64,000 nucleotides of DNA from CALECP01 sp964389925 (GTDB taxonomy: Bacteria; Chloroflexota; Anaerolineae; Promineifilales; Promineifilaceae): the NCBI GenBank assembly GCA_964389925.1, contig CAYMGE010000011.1:30204-94203 (forward strand), read 5' to 3'. The position numbers were made by a program, and so were the translations under genes. Below are positions 34,304-43,126 of the stretch, piece after piece (position 1 is the first letter of the stretch; the number at the start of each line of letters is the position of its first letter). Under the pieces are notes generated by a model. That model searched no databases. It was not told the origin of the DNA and worked only from the letters and a program-made list of their open reading frames with translations.

Positions 34304-37300
34304 TTACTCCTCTAACATGCCCAGTGTCTTTGCCATGCTAATGATGTCATCTGCGCTCAGTTCGATAGAAAATCCGCTAAACGCTTCGATCTTGCGGCGT
34401 AGGTCATCGAGATCATACTTGACTTCTGCCGCAGGTTCGGGGGTTGTTTGATCGGTGGGAGTCCCCCAACTCGCGGCTTCTCCCGCCTGCAATCGCCTAA
34501 CCCACGCATCCAGCGAGGTGGCAATCGCTTCATCAGCAGTATAGGGGGTTGCAAATTGAACAACGGTAGATTTACCTGACTTGACGACGTAGCCGCGGCC
34601 GATGGGAAGTTCATCCTGTAACAATGCCTGCGGAACGCGCCCATTCAGCTTTTCCAGTGCTTCACGGTCAAGTCCGATGCCAAAACGTGAGCTGTAAATC
34701 TGACGGATAAAACGATTGCCAACGATTCTAGTCACTTCGGGGGTTCCTGCCAAAATAAAGTGTAGGCCTTCCGGCCCAAACTCGCGTGCTAGCTCCGAAA
34801 GTGACACAAAGAGACCTTTGTTGTGATCTTGCAAATCCTGATCAATACGCTCGTAGTTGTCAATGATGACAAAAATGCGCTGCGGCCCTTTCTTCTCACG
34901 CATCTGTCGGCAAGCGGTGTTAAGCTGTTTCACGAATGCTGGAAAGCGGTCGATATTGGGCACCACGTCAACGACATGGGGCAAGTCGTCTAACATAAGC
35001 TCACCATCGTAGCTTGTTAGGTTGCGCTGAAAATCGACGATGGCAATCGTAACCTCGCTGGGGGGGTGGGTCGCCGCCAGTGAGAGAATCAATGTGCGAA
35101 GCAGCGTCGTTTTGCCTGTGCTAGGCGAGCCAGCGATCACGAGATGAGGCCCTTGCTTTTTCAAATCGAGATGCCATGAATGTAGGTTGAGATCATCAAC
35201 GCCCAGTGCGGGTGCAATGTCGCTACGGCGAGGCGTATCTGCCAAAAGCGTTTTTAACTGGATGCGGCGTGAGAGCGTTTTGATGGGTGGTGCAATCGAG
35301 CGATAGCGTGCGCCGCGTCCCAATGCCGCCACAAACTGGCGCAGTTTTTCGTTTTCGCGCTCGTCATCTAAGTCCGTCTTTGTGCCAACGGGCAAAGCTG
35401 TTTGAAATTCAAGAACCTGCCGTCCCTGTCGCGTCACACCGCGACCGGGTAGCTCGACGTGAGTGGTGACATTTCGGCCGACAATGTTCGTATATTCGGT
35501 CGAAACAGCCAGCGTCAGCGCAAACCGCTCGGTCAGCACGCTGTATAACCGCGCACTGATGACGTGGGGGAGTTCGGCCGAGATCACAAAATGCACCCCA
35601 TATGCACGCGACTCCCGCACAAGCGAAATCAATGGGGGCAGCAGCGTATCAAAATTGTCACGGAAGCCTGCAAAGTTGTCGATCAAGACGAGAACTGCGG
35701 GCAGTGGGCGAAACTCCGGATCGGCATTATAACTGTAAATGTCCCCATGATCGGTTTCGCCCAGTAGTTGTCGCCGCTCTTCTAAAGTCGCATCGAGCTT
35801 TCGCAAGAGACGGCGCGTGCGCTCACTTTCATCCGGTGTGATGACGGCACCGACATGGGGCAGATCACGGAAAATGGCAAACTGGCGCGAGCCGAAATCG
35901 AGAACGTAAACTTGCAGCACATCAGGCGAGTGAGTTGCCAAAAGCGTCGTCAGCGCCGTGCGGAGAAAGTTTGTTTTGCCCCAGCCAGATGCACCAAAAA
36001 CAACGGCGTGACCGCGCCGCAAGTCGAGATAGAGCGGTCGCTGCTCGCTCCGAGCAGGATTATCGACCAGCCCAATCACGGCACGCATCGCAGCTTTTTC
36101 CCAATCCATGCGTGGCCACTCGCGTCGCTCCTCTGCCAGCCACCCGCTCACCAATGCGTTGAGCGGGACGGTGCGCTGTTCGGTTGTATCATCCGTTTCG
36201 ACAAGGTTGAACTCATCTTCGAGATAGGATGTGTCAACGTGCGTTTGCAGCGACATGCGTTTGGGCAAAAAGTCTGGCCACGGTCGTCGCTGCGGCAGCG
36301 TGTTGGCTTCGGCAAGCTGGTTTAAGGCACGTACAACTTCCTCATAGAGCTTGGGCGGCTCGGCCGATGAGATGCCCCCTCCCTCAGTCGCACCATCAAC
36401 CGGCCCTAGCCAAATCACATCTTTTCGTGCGCCAGCATATTCCCCACCCGACCAAGCGACTTGCATCAACTCTAAGTTATCAAAGCCAACCTGCAAATAG
36501 CCGCGTCCCGGAATGCCATTGGGCAGATAGGCTGCATCCGGACGACGCAGCACCTCCATGCTGTCGTCGCGGTCTTCGACGCGCAACGCGATGCGAAACT
36601 TGATATTGGCACGCATCTGGTCGGTCACGCCCGTCGGCTTTTGCGCCGCCAAAATCAGCGTCACGCCCAGCGCACGCCCTAGCCGCGTGATGCTCTCAAG
36701 CTGTGGCTTGTATGCCTGCTGGTTCATCTGCATCATCTCGGCAAATTCGTCAATGATGATGAACAGGTGTGGATAGGGAGCCGTTTGCAGTTGGCGATCT
36801 TTGACATTGATCGGCTGTCCATAGCGTCCATTTTCATCTGGCAAATGGAGGCCGCGCTCCCGATATTCAACGATGTCATTGATATTTGTATAGGTGTTGA
36901 CGCGGGCGCGACGATCAAGTTCGGCGCGGATTGAAGCAAAGATGCGATCCACAGATGGCTCATCGAGGTTTGTCACAACGCTGACGACATGTGGTAGCGT
37001 TTCGAGCGGCTTGAATGCGCCGCCCCCCTTAAAATCGATTAGGACAAAGTTGAGGATGGTGGGATCGTAATGAATTGCAAGACTCAAAATCATCGTCATC
37101 AAGAGTTCTGACTTACCTGAGCCGGTGCTGCCCGCGATGAGGCCGTGTACACCGTCTACATCGGCCGATAACTTCAACGTCCGCCGATCCCCACCGGACA
37201 ACACACCGACTGGAAATTGCAACCATTCAGCGACATCCGCAAGTTGAGATTCACGCCACTGCCGTTTTACAAAGTCGCGCAGATCATCCATCGTGCTAAC

Positions 37301-38689
37301 GTTGGGCAACAGCTCAAATAGCTTTAATGGGAAGGGCATGTCTTGACCATAGCGTTTGCGAACGCGCAGAAAGCCGATCATCTTTGCGAAGTTTGTCAAC
37401 TCTTCCTGCTGTTGCTGATAGTCAGCCAAGCCCAGATAGCGCGTCGCGTTGAGACCCGTTTCGGCATAACGAAAAGTGACTGGCTCCTGCGGGCTAGCGC
37501 GGTGTATTTCAAGAATCGCTTGGCAACCGCTAGGAATTTTGCCCGTGTGATTTACGAGAAACAGGACGGCCGCGCCGAGTTTATCCCCCTCTTCCATCAA
37601 GGTTGAGATGGCTGCATCCGCTTCGAGGTCGCTAAGACGCGAGTTAGGAAGCGGGGCTGATAGAAGATCAACGACGACGAGCAAAAATGGGTGGCGCACG
37701 CTGGCGGGGTCATTTTCACGTTCATCCAGCAACTGACGACGTTTGTCCAGTAGTTGGCGCACCCCTTTAAGAAAGTAATATACATTGCTCTCTTCTTTCG
37801 GGGCAGCAATATCGGCCGCATCCTCAAAGCAGGTCGTCATGTCATTTTGAGCTTCACAGTGGGGCAGTTCAGTCGCCCACTGCCACTGTCGCTGTGCCTG
37901 CTCTGTTCCCAGAATAAAAAGTCGTGCATCGCTCGGCGCGTGTAGGGCAGCATAGTTGGTAATCAGCGACCATGCCGAACGATAAACCCACTGGGTGTTC
38001 TCGCCCGCCATGCCAAGTGCATGGGCGACCTGCTCATCCTCAATAGCTGGGCGCAAGCGCACGGTGATTGGCACATCCGATAGATAGGTGGATTCGGCCG
38101 CAATGCGCTCTGCCTCTTGATAGAGCGGGTCGTCAAGCGTGTTGCTCTGTGATAGAGCATATTGCACAGTTGACGGGCGCGAGCCAATCCCAAGACGCAG
38201 GGTGCCAAAATCATGGTCACTCGGCCGACGCTCCCATAAACGCGGCGGATTTGTATATCTCTCATCTCGCGCATACTTATAGGCTGCTCTGGCGATATAA
38301 ACTGTTTGCGTCGGGTTGGGATGTGTGTGATTATAAAATTGGCGTTGTTGGTTCTGCTGCTGCGCCAGCGTTTGGCGAATCTGGCTCAGACGCTCACGAT
38401 AGAGCTGCTTTTGTGTTTCCCACTCACGTCGATTGCGCTGATTTGTCATCCATGCGACGGCCGAAGATGCCGAAGCGATCAGCAGCATCGGGAAGACGAG
38501 CCATGGGGTGCGTGTCCCACCAATCACGAGAAAAACAACATAGCCCAAAACGGCTAATGCCGGTAGCAATAGTTGCAACACCGACTGTTCTCTTTGCTCC
38601 TGCGTCGGTGGGGCGGGTATCGTGAACTCGCCTTGTGGTAATTCGGGCTGGATACGTGGCGGTCGATCAATGAATAACTTGTCTGACAC
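34304..38689 (-). CDS. essC: EssC/YukB-like FtsK-SpoIIIE secretion ATPase
   Basis: 1461 residues, full length for the motor of type VII systems. There are two TM helices at about 34-75 (LLLPALAVLGYVVFLVIG, PWLVFPMLLIASASSAVAW). Three FtsK/SpoIIIE ATPase modules follow. D1 has Walker A IAGSTGSGKSELL (about 516) and Walker B LFIIIDEFAEM (about 640). D2 has VFGASGWGKTNFL (about 896) with VLVLIDNF. D3 has VIAGSPSTGKTTLL (about 1184) with IFVIIDNYERI. Only D1 has the Asp-Glu Walker B; D2 and D3 carry Asp-Asn, as expected for regulatory modules. There is no N-terminal FHA pair as in Firmicute EssC; FHA is supplied by the next gene. GTG start with GAGGA upstream. It is divergent from the pseudokinase gene. 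Confidence 0.92.
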   Translation of the reverse strand: MSDKLFIDRPPRIQPELPQGEFTIPAPPTQEQREQSVLQLLLPALAVLGYVVFLVIGGTRTPWLVFPMLLIASASSAVAWMTNQRNRREWETQKQLYRERLSQIRQTLAQQQNQQRQFYNHTHPNPTQTVYIARAAYKYARDERYTNPPRLWERRPSDHDFGTLRLGIGSRPSTVQYALSQSNTLDDPLYQEAERIAAESTYLSDVPITVRLRPAIEDEQVAHALGMAGENTQWVYRSAWSLITNYAALHAPSDARLFILGTEQAQRQWQWATELPHCEAQNDMTTCFEDAADIAAPKEESNVYYFLKGVRQLLDKRRQLLDERENDPASVRHPFLLVVVDLLSAPLPNSRLSDLEADAAISTLMEEGDKLGAAVLFLVNHTGKIPSGCQAILEIHRASPQEPVTFRYAETGLNATRYLGLADYQQQQEELTNFAKMIGFLRVRKRYGQDMPFPLKLFELLPNVSTMDDLRDFVKRQWRESQLADVAEWLQFPVGVLSGGDRRTLKLSADVDGVHGLIAGSTGSGKSELLMTMILSLAIHYDPTILNFVLIDFKGGGAFKPLETLPHVVSVVTNLDEPSVDRIFASIRAELDRRARVNTYTNINDIVEYRERGLHLPDENGRYGQPINVKDRQLQTAPYPHLFIIIDEFAEMMQMNQQAYKPQLESITRLGRALGVTLILAAQKPTGVTDQMRANIKFRIALRVEDRDDSMEVLRRPDAAYLPNGIPGRGYLQVGFDNLELMQVAWSGGEYAGARKDVIWLGPVDGATEGGGISSAEPPKLYEEVVRALNQLAEANTLPQRRPWPDFLPKRMSLQTHVDTSYLEDEFNLVETDDTTEQRTVPLNALVSGWLAEERREWPRMDWEKAAMRAVIGLVDNPARSEQRPLYLDLRRGHAVVFGASGWGKTNFLRTALTTLLATHSPDVLQVYVLDFGSRQFAIFRDLPHVGAVITPDESERTRRLLRKLDATLEERRQLLGETDHGDIYSYNADPEFRPLPAVLVLIDNFAGFRDNFDTLLPPLISLVRESRAYGVHFVISAELPHVISARLYSVLTERFALTLAVSTEYTNIVGRNVTTHVELPGRGVTRQGRQVLEFQTALPVGTKTDLDDERENEKLRQFVAALGRGARYRSIAPPIKTLSRRIQLKTLLADTPRRSDIAPALGVDDLNLHSWHLDLKKQGPHLVIAGSPSTGKTTLLRTLILSLAATHPPSEVTIAIVDFQRNLTSYDGELMLDDLPHVVDVVPNIDRFPAFVKQLNTACRQMREKKGPQRIFVIIDNYERIDQDLQDHNKGLFVSLSELAREFGPEGLHFILAGTPEVTRIVGNRFIRQIYSSRFGIGLDREALEKLNGRVPQALLQDELPIGRGYVVKSGKSTVVQFATPYTADEAIATSLDAWVRRLQAGEAASWGTPTDQTTPEPAAEVKYDLDDLRRKIEAFSGFSIELSADDIISMAKTLGMLEE

Positions 38690-38970
38690 ACATTCCTCAC
38701 TTCACAAAATAGGGGTATTCATATAAACTTTATTCTAATGTCTAAGTTAAGGCAAACATTTTCACGAGTGTACCTGCAAATTGTCAGCGAACTTAAGATC
38801 GTTTCAAACAGATTTAGGCTGAGACAACGTTGTAGGACTTCTCCATTTCGTGATTGAGTGAGGAGACACCACGCGCCGACAGCGCACCACGAAGGAATGA
38901 AAGGAGCAGGACTCAGACCTTATTTCATACTTCATAATTCATCCTTCATACTTTTTACAGAGGAGTAATT

Positions 38971-40017
38971 TTGGTTCAACAAAGATGTATTCAGTGTGGT
39001 CGCGTTGAGATGGGGGGGCATCTCTGGTGTCAACAACCAGATTGTCCAATTGGCAAAATGCCCGTCCTATTTGCTTATGGCGAATGTGTGGGGGATGTGC
39101 AGGTTGTCAAGCCGCTCGCGCTCTTGCCGACAGCAACATTTTATCAAGGACAGCGCAACGAAAAGACCGTTTTTCTAAAGGTCGCGCACAGTGGGTTTCA
39201 GGCTCGTTTGCAGCGCGAGGTTGACTTGCTTGGGACGTTGAGTGATGACAGACACTTTCTCAACCCACAGCCTGCCTACCACAACGTCCCTGACGCGCGT
39301 TATGGGCAGGTCACAAGATACAACAAAGTCTACTACTTCGCCGTGTTTGAGCAGATGGACGGGGAATCGCTGCGCGACTACCTGCTACGAACCCCCATCC
39401 CATGGTATCAACACACAGGTCAAATCGTGACCGAGATTGCCAACGCAATAGCCGTCCTGCACACGCAGGGGCTATTGCACTGCACGCTGTCTCCCGACTG
39501 TGTGCTTGTGCGGACAGACGCAAAAGGCAATCCTCGTGTGACGCTGCTAGACTTGGGCATGGCGGGGAGCGCGGCCGATGTCAAACGCGAGTGGAGCCGT
39601 CAGCAGGTTGCGCCTGCTTATATCGCGCCAGAAATGTTGACAAAGGCGATACAACCATCGGCCGCCACAGACACATACGGCCTCGGCCTCATTCTCTATG
39701 AAATGTTGATGGGGCAAGCGGCGTTTGAGAGCTTCGGCCGCACCAACGCCGAAGTGTGGCAAGCGGTGCGAGCAGGCGACGCGGCCTACGAGAAAATCGA
39801 GGTCTCTGAATGGCTACCCTTGCTGCGCCAAGCACTTAGCACAACCCCGCAAAAACGCCCCAAGAACCTGACCGACTCATTGACCAAAATTTTGCCGCCT
39901 ATCAAGCCCGAACCGCGCTCGTTTGACTGGATGACACTTTATCCCTATGCCATCGGCGTGTTAGTTGTTGCGCTCCTGCTGGCGACAGTCGCCGCGTTCT
40001 GGAATTGGGGGGCGTAG
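38971..40017 (+). CDS. Zinc-ribbon pseudokinase with C-terminal TM
   Basis: 348 residues. An N-terminal zinc ribbon (CIQCGRVEMGGHLWCQQPDC) is followed by a protein-kinase fold (about 45-310) and a TM (about 322-342, YPYAIGVLVVALLLATVAAF). The VAIK-type Lys may be kept (VFLKVAH). The catalytic loop reads LLHCTLSPDCVLV instead of HRDLKPxN, losing the catalytic Asp and metal Asn, and DFG reads DLG. The Gly-rich loop is absent. It is therefore a pseudokinase, resembling EssB/YukC, which also has a pseudokinase fold next to one TM in type VII systems. TTG start with GAGGAG 7 nt upstream. Confidence 0.75.
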   Translation: MVQQRCIQCGRVEMGGHLWCQQPDCPIGKMPVLFAYGECVGDVQVVKPLALLPTATFYQGQRNEKTVFLKVAHSGFQARLQREVDLLGTLSDDRHFLNPQPAYHNVPDARYGQVTRYNKVYYFAVFEQMDGESLRDYLLRTPIPWYQHTGQIVTEIANAIAVLHTQGLLHCTLSPDCVLVRTDAKGNPRVTLLDLGMAGSAADVKREWSRQQVAPAYIAPEMLTKAIQPSAATDTYGLGLILYEMLMGQAAFESFGRTNAEVWQAVRAGDAAYEKIEVSEWLPLLRQALSTTPQKRPKNLTDSLTKILPPIKPEPRSFDWMTLYPYAIGVLVVALLLATVAAFWNWGA

Positions 40018-40019
40018 GG

Positions 40020-41852
40020 ATGAGACAATTCAAATTTTTTTTTGCGCTGTTGTTTGTCTTAGGGTTGGTTGGGCTTGGCAACAGTTCTGCACAAGAGAGT
40101 GATGATTTCGAGCTGGATAGTAGCGAACTGGTTATCATTGGTGTCGAAACAGAGCAGCAAGACCCTGCGCTGCTAGTGCGTGTCTGGTTTGCGTTGACAA
40201 ATAATTTGGCGGATCGGAACGTCGATTCGGCCGAAATTATCCTCGATGAAGACGCATTCAATACGACGGCGGAACCGGGCAATCAACCCCTTTATGTCGG
40301 TCTCGTTCTCGATTTCAGTGGGAGTATGGCTGATTTCATCGACGATATGCTCGATGAGGTCGTTATAGCCATCAACAGCGCACCCGACCACGCGCAATTT
40401 TACATCATTCGCTTCAACAATCAGCTCATCCCCACACCGGGCTTTTTATCTAAGAGTGACGCAGTTGACTATGTAGAGGGCTTACGCAACGTGCAAGCGG
40501 GGCGGGGAACACGCTTCTATGACGCAACACATGCGGCTGTGCTAAGGGTACAAGCGATGTCGCGCAGCGTCGCTGGGCAGCGGGTTGTCGTGGCCTTCAC
40601 GGACGGCAATGATGTTCAGACAATTGGCGATGAGGAGAGATACAGCACGGAGACCTACGAAGACATCATTTACCTCGCCACTACAGGCGTAGTCAGGTCT
40701 GAGGAACGAGGCAATGCCGACGCGACAGATGATCCGTTGAAGCCAACAGAACACGTCCGCATCCATACAATTGGGTTGGGCGATGAAATCGATTTAGCTC
40801 CATTAGAGGAAATTGCAGAGGACACGGGAGGGCTACATTTAACTGCGGCAACCCCCAATTTGTTGGAACAGGCATTTAAAGAAATTTTGGCAAGCATCGG
40901 TCAGGCTTGGCGGGCAGAAGCTCTCGTCTGTACAAGAGCGGGCGAGAGGCAGGGGCTGTTGCGCGTGATGGTCAATGGACTTGTCAAGGAAGCCAACTTT
41001 CCTCTCACGATACTGAGAGATTGCGATGACAGCCAGCCACCCCCAACCCCGATACCGGATGCACCAGAACTCAAGCTGTCACTTGTAGATGTCGTGTTGG
41101 ATGCTGAAGGGATATTGACCAGTCGTCTGATCGCGGAAAATGATCAGGATGTCGTGCGCTATGGCTGGCGGATCAAGCAGATTGGCACGATTGATCCAGT
41201 TGATCTTGAGGATGCAGCAGTCACGTTTGATCGGCCGAGTGGCGCAATGAGCTATCCATTTGTCGCCGAGCTAGACCCGCCAGAAGGAGATTACGAACTA
41301 TTTGTCATTGGGTATGATGCAAATGATGTTCCTATTGGAGATGCCGTTGGCAACCCCTTTACATACAAAATTCCCTCAAATCCATTCCCATGGTGGATTT
41401 TGTTGCTATTACTGCTCTTGCTGCTGCTCTTGCTGTTATTATGGCGTTGGAGGTCACGACCGGCCGCAGCCGTAGCCGCCCCAACACCGTTGCCACCTGT
41501 CCAACCAGTTCCGTTGCAACCCAACTTTGTCGTGCCAATTGTCGGATTGCGGGTCAATAAGTCGCCGGGGTGGGTTGACCCGTATGAGATTCTCTATGTT
41601 GACAAGGTTCCTTATACTATCGGCCGAAGCAAAGATTGCGATCTAACCATCGACAAAGATTTGCGAATTTCCTTTGAACATGCCAAAATCACCTACGATC
41701 AAGGTCATTTCATCTTGACCGATTTAGAGAGTTCCAACGGCACATATGTTGAGGGCGAACGGCTTGAGTCTGGTAGTAGTGTTTCTCTATCCCCGCAAAC
41801 CATAGTTTATTTAGGGCCACACACCGAACTAGAGTTTGAGCCAAGCGAGTAA
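40020..41852 (+). CDS. Membrane protein with extracellular vWA and cytoplasmic FHA
   Basis: About 610 residues. A signal peptide (FKFFFALLFVLGLVGLGNSSA) precedes a vWA domain (about 90-300) with an intact MIDAS, LVLDFSGSM, and later FTDGND. An Ig-like region follows, then a long Leu-rich TM (WWILLLLLLLLLLLLLLW, about 458-477), a Pro-rich linker and an FHA domain (about 525-600; YTIGRSKDCDL, FEHAKITYD, LESSNGTYVEGERL). It connects an external, metal-dependent ligand site with internal phosphothreonine recognition. The ATG lies 2 nt after the pseudokinase stop; a TTG at 40005 opens a longer frame. Confidence 0.85.
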   Translation: MRQFKFFFALLFVLGLVGLGNSSAQESDDFELDSSELVIIGVETEQQDPALLVRVWFALTNNLADRNVDSAEIILDEDAFNTTAEPGNQPLYVGLVLDFSGSMADFIDDMLDEVVIAINSAPDHAQFYIIRFNNQLIPTPGFLSKSDAVDYVEGLRNVQAGRGTRFYDATHAAVLRVQAMSRSVAGQRVVVAFTDGNDVQTIGDEERYSTETYEDIIYLATTGVVRSEERGNADATDDPLKPTEHVRIHTIGLGDEIDLAPLEEIAEDTGGLHLTAATPNLLEQAFKEILASIGQAWRAEALVCTRAGERQGLLRVMVNGLVKEANFPLTILRDCDDSQPPPTPIPDAPELKLSLVDVVLDAEGILTSRLIAENDQDVVRYGWRIKQIGTIDPVDLEDAAVTFDRPSGAMSYPFVAELDPPEGDYELFVIGYDANDVPIGDAVGNPFTYKIPSNPFPWWILLLLLLLLLLLLLLWRWRSRPAAAVAAPTPLPPVQPVPLQPNFVVPIVGLRVNKSPGWVDPYEILYVDKVPYTIGRSKDCDLTIDKDLRISFEHAKITYDQGHFILTDLESSNGTYVEGERLESGSSVSLSPQTIVYLGPHTELEFEPSE

Positions 41853-41855
41853 TAG

Positions 41856-42158
41856 ATGATCGATAAATTTCAGTACGAGTATGAACAGATAGAGGCAATC
41901 GCTAGCAAGTGCGCCCATCAGAGTGATCTGATCGAGGGCATGACGCAGAAAATGCGCCAGCATTTGCAGGCTGTCGAAGGGGAGTGGATTGGGCTTGGTC
42001 ACACCGCTTTCTTCGACAAAATGGAAAATCAGATGTTGCCAGCCGGCAAAAAACTGCAAGAAACGTTTATCGATGCAAGCAGCATTACGCGCCAAATTGC
42101 TGAGGCACTACGCGATGCCGAGCAGGAGGCTGCGGGGGCATTTCAGGTGGTCGCATGA
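41856..42158 (+). CDS. WXG100-family protein 1
   Basis: 100 residues, helix-turn-helix hairpin. The central turn reads VEGEWIGLGHTAF, matching the W-x-G of ESAT-6/EsxA-like secreted substrates. It lies 3 nt after the vWA-FHA gene and overlaps the next gene by 4 nt. It is probably exported by the EssC-like motor or forms part of the channel. Confidence 0.8.
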   Translation: MIDKFQYEYEQIEAIASKCAHQSDLIEGMTQKMRQHLQAVEGEWIGLGHTAFFDKMENQMLPAGKKLQETFIDASSITRQIAEALRDAEQEAAGAFQVVA

Positions 42159-42445
42159 GTTCAGAAATCAAAATGAATTATCCCGTCGTGGAGGATATGC
42201 TGTATGCCATTGGTGATGCACTCGACGTTTTGCGTGAGTCACAGGCAGAAGTGATCAGAATGGCGGATACGTTACAAGAGGGCGCAATGATCAGTCGCGG
42301 TGGGATTGCGCTGGAACACGTTTTTCGCCAAACGCTCAACAACAAGCTGCAACGCATGATCGATGAATATGTCGAGCTTTGCCATGATGTGTCGGGCGCA
42401 ATGGAAGAGATGCTCGCCTTAGAGCGTGGAGGACAGGCACGATGA
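42155..42445 (+). CDS. WXG100-like protein 2 (no W-x-G)
   Basis: 96 residues, two predicted helices (YPVVEDMLYAIGDALDVLRE; ALEHVFRQTLNNKLQRMIDE) around a Gly-containing turn, AMISRGGIAL. The Trp of W-x-G is missing, as in many EsxB-type partners. It overlaps both neighbours by ATGA, so stoichiometric production with proteins 1 and 3 is likely. Confidence 0.7.
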   Translation: MSSEIKMNYPVVEDMLYAIGDALDVLRESQAEVIRMADTLQEGAMISRGGIALEHVFRQTLNNKLQRMIDEYVELCHDVSGAMEEMLALERGGQAR

Positions 42446-42762
42446 AAATAACTCGTAGCAATGTCGATGTTGTTTTGCGACAGTTAACCGATCAAATGCA
42501 AGTGCTTGATGAACAAGTGTTGGGGCGTGTGCAGGCGATGGTGACAACAATTGAGGCTGGCGCGTGGCAAGGCGGTGGCTCAGAACGCTTTGTCAACGAG
42601 ATGCAGCAGACGTATCTGCGCGATGCAGCGCGTTTGCGCGAAAGCTGTCAGTTGACGATCAACAGCATTATGCGCTCGCTGGAAATGATGGACTCGGCCG
42701 ATACCCACTCCATCACCCTCGCCAGAGGCCTAGATGACCTCATCCGCCAAATCGCTTTATAG
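42442..42762 (+). CDS. WXG100-family protein 3
   Basis: 106 residues with the turn EAGAWQGGGSERFV (W-x-G). The flanking helices are amphipathic (VVLRQLTDQMQVLDEQVLG; YLRDAARLRESCQLTINSI). Translationally coupled to protein 2 (ATGA). A strong hairpin follows within 21 nt of its stop. Confidence 0.82.
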   Translation: MKITRSNVDVVLRQLTDQMQVLDEQVLGRVQAMVTTIEAGAWQGGGSERFVNEMQQTYLRDAARLRESCQLTINSIMRSLEMMDSADTHSITLARGLDDLIRQIAL

Positions 42763-42782
42763 TAGCTAGTCGTTAGTCAATA

Positions 42783-42823
42783 GTGGCTAGTGCAAAAATC
42801 TGTTTTTGCACTAGCCACTTTTT
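42783..42823 (+). terminator. Terminator-like hairpin between WXG100 genes 3 and 4
   Basis: A perfect 16-bp stem (GTGGCTAGTGCAAAAA / TTTTTGCACTAGCCAC) with loop TCTG, followed by TTTTT and only 3 nt before the ATG of WXG100 gene 4. It contains the GCTAGT word of the repeat at 18611-18703 and occupies the place of a ribosome site. Confidence 0.75.
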
Positions 42824-42826
42824 ACC

Positions 42827-43123
42827 ATGAGCAACCAAATCTACATGAACACAGACGAAATCAAGCAGATGGCCTCGCAATTTATGGCGGTCGGTCAAGT
42901 CTTGAAACAGTCACAACAAACGCTGCTTGTCTGCATGACCATTTTGCAGACGGCTGGGATTGAAGGCTTGATCGGCGATCAGGCAATGTCGCGCTATCTG
43001 GAAGGGGTGCAGCCACTCGCCACCAGCTTATCCGAACGCAGCTTAGAGTTGAGCAACACCTTAAATCAAACGGTGACAGCACATGTCAACGGTGACATCC
43101 GCATTTCGACACGCTTTAATTAG
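42827..43123 (+). CDS. WXG100-like protein 4
   Basis: 98 residues, helical hairpin (EIKQMASQFMAVGQVLKQSQ; YLEGVQPLATSLSERSLELS). The turn AGIEGLIGDQAM lacks Trp. It has no Shine-Dalgarno because the hairpin-terminator at 42783-42823 ends just before the ATG, so its output is likely far below that of proteins 1-3 or depends on antitermination. It is convergent with the pseudokinase-glycosidase gene, 3 nt apart. Confidence 0.7.
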   Translation: MSNQIYMNTDEIKQMASQFMAVGQVLKQSQQTLLVCMTILQTAGIEGLIGDQAMSRYLEGVQPLATSLSERSLELSNTLNQTVTAHVNGDIRISTRFN

Positions 43124-43126
43124 ATT

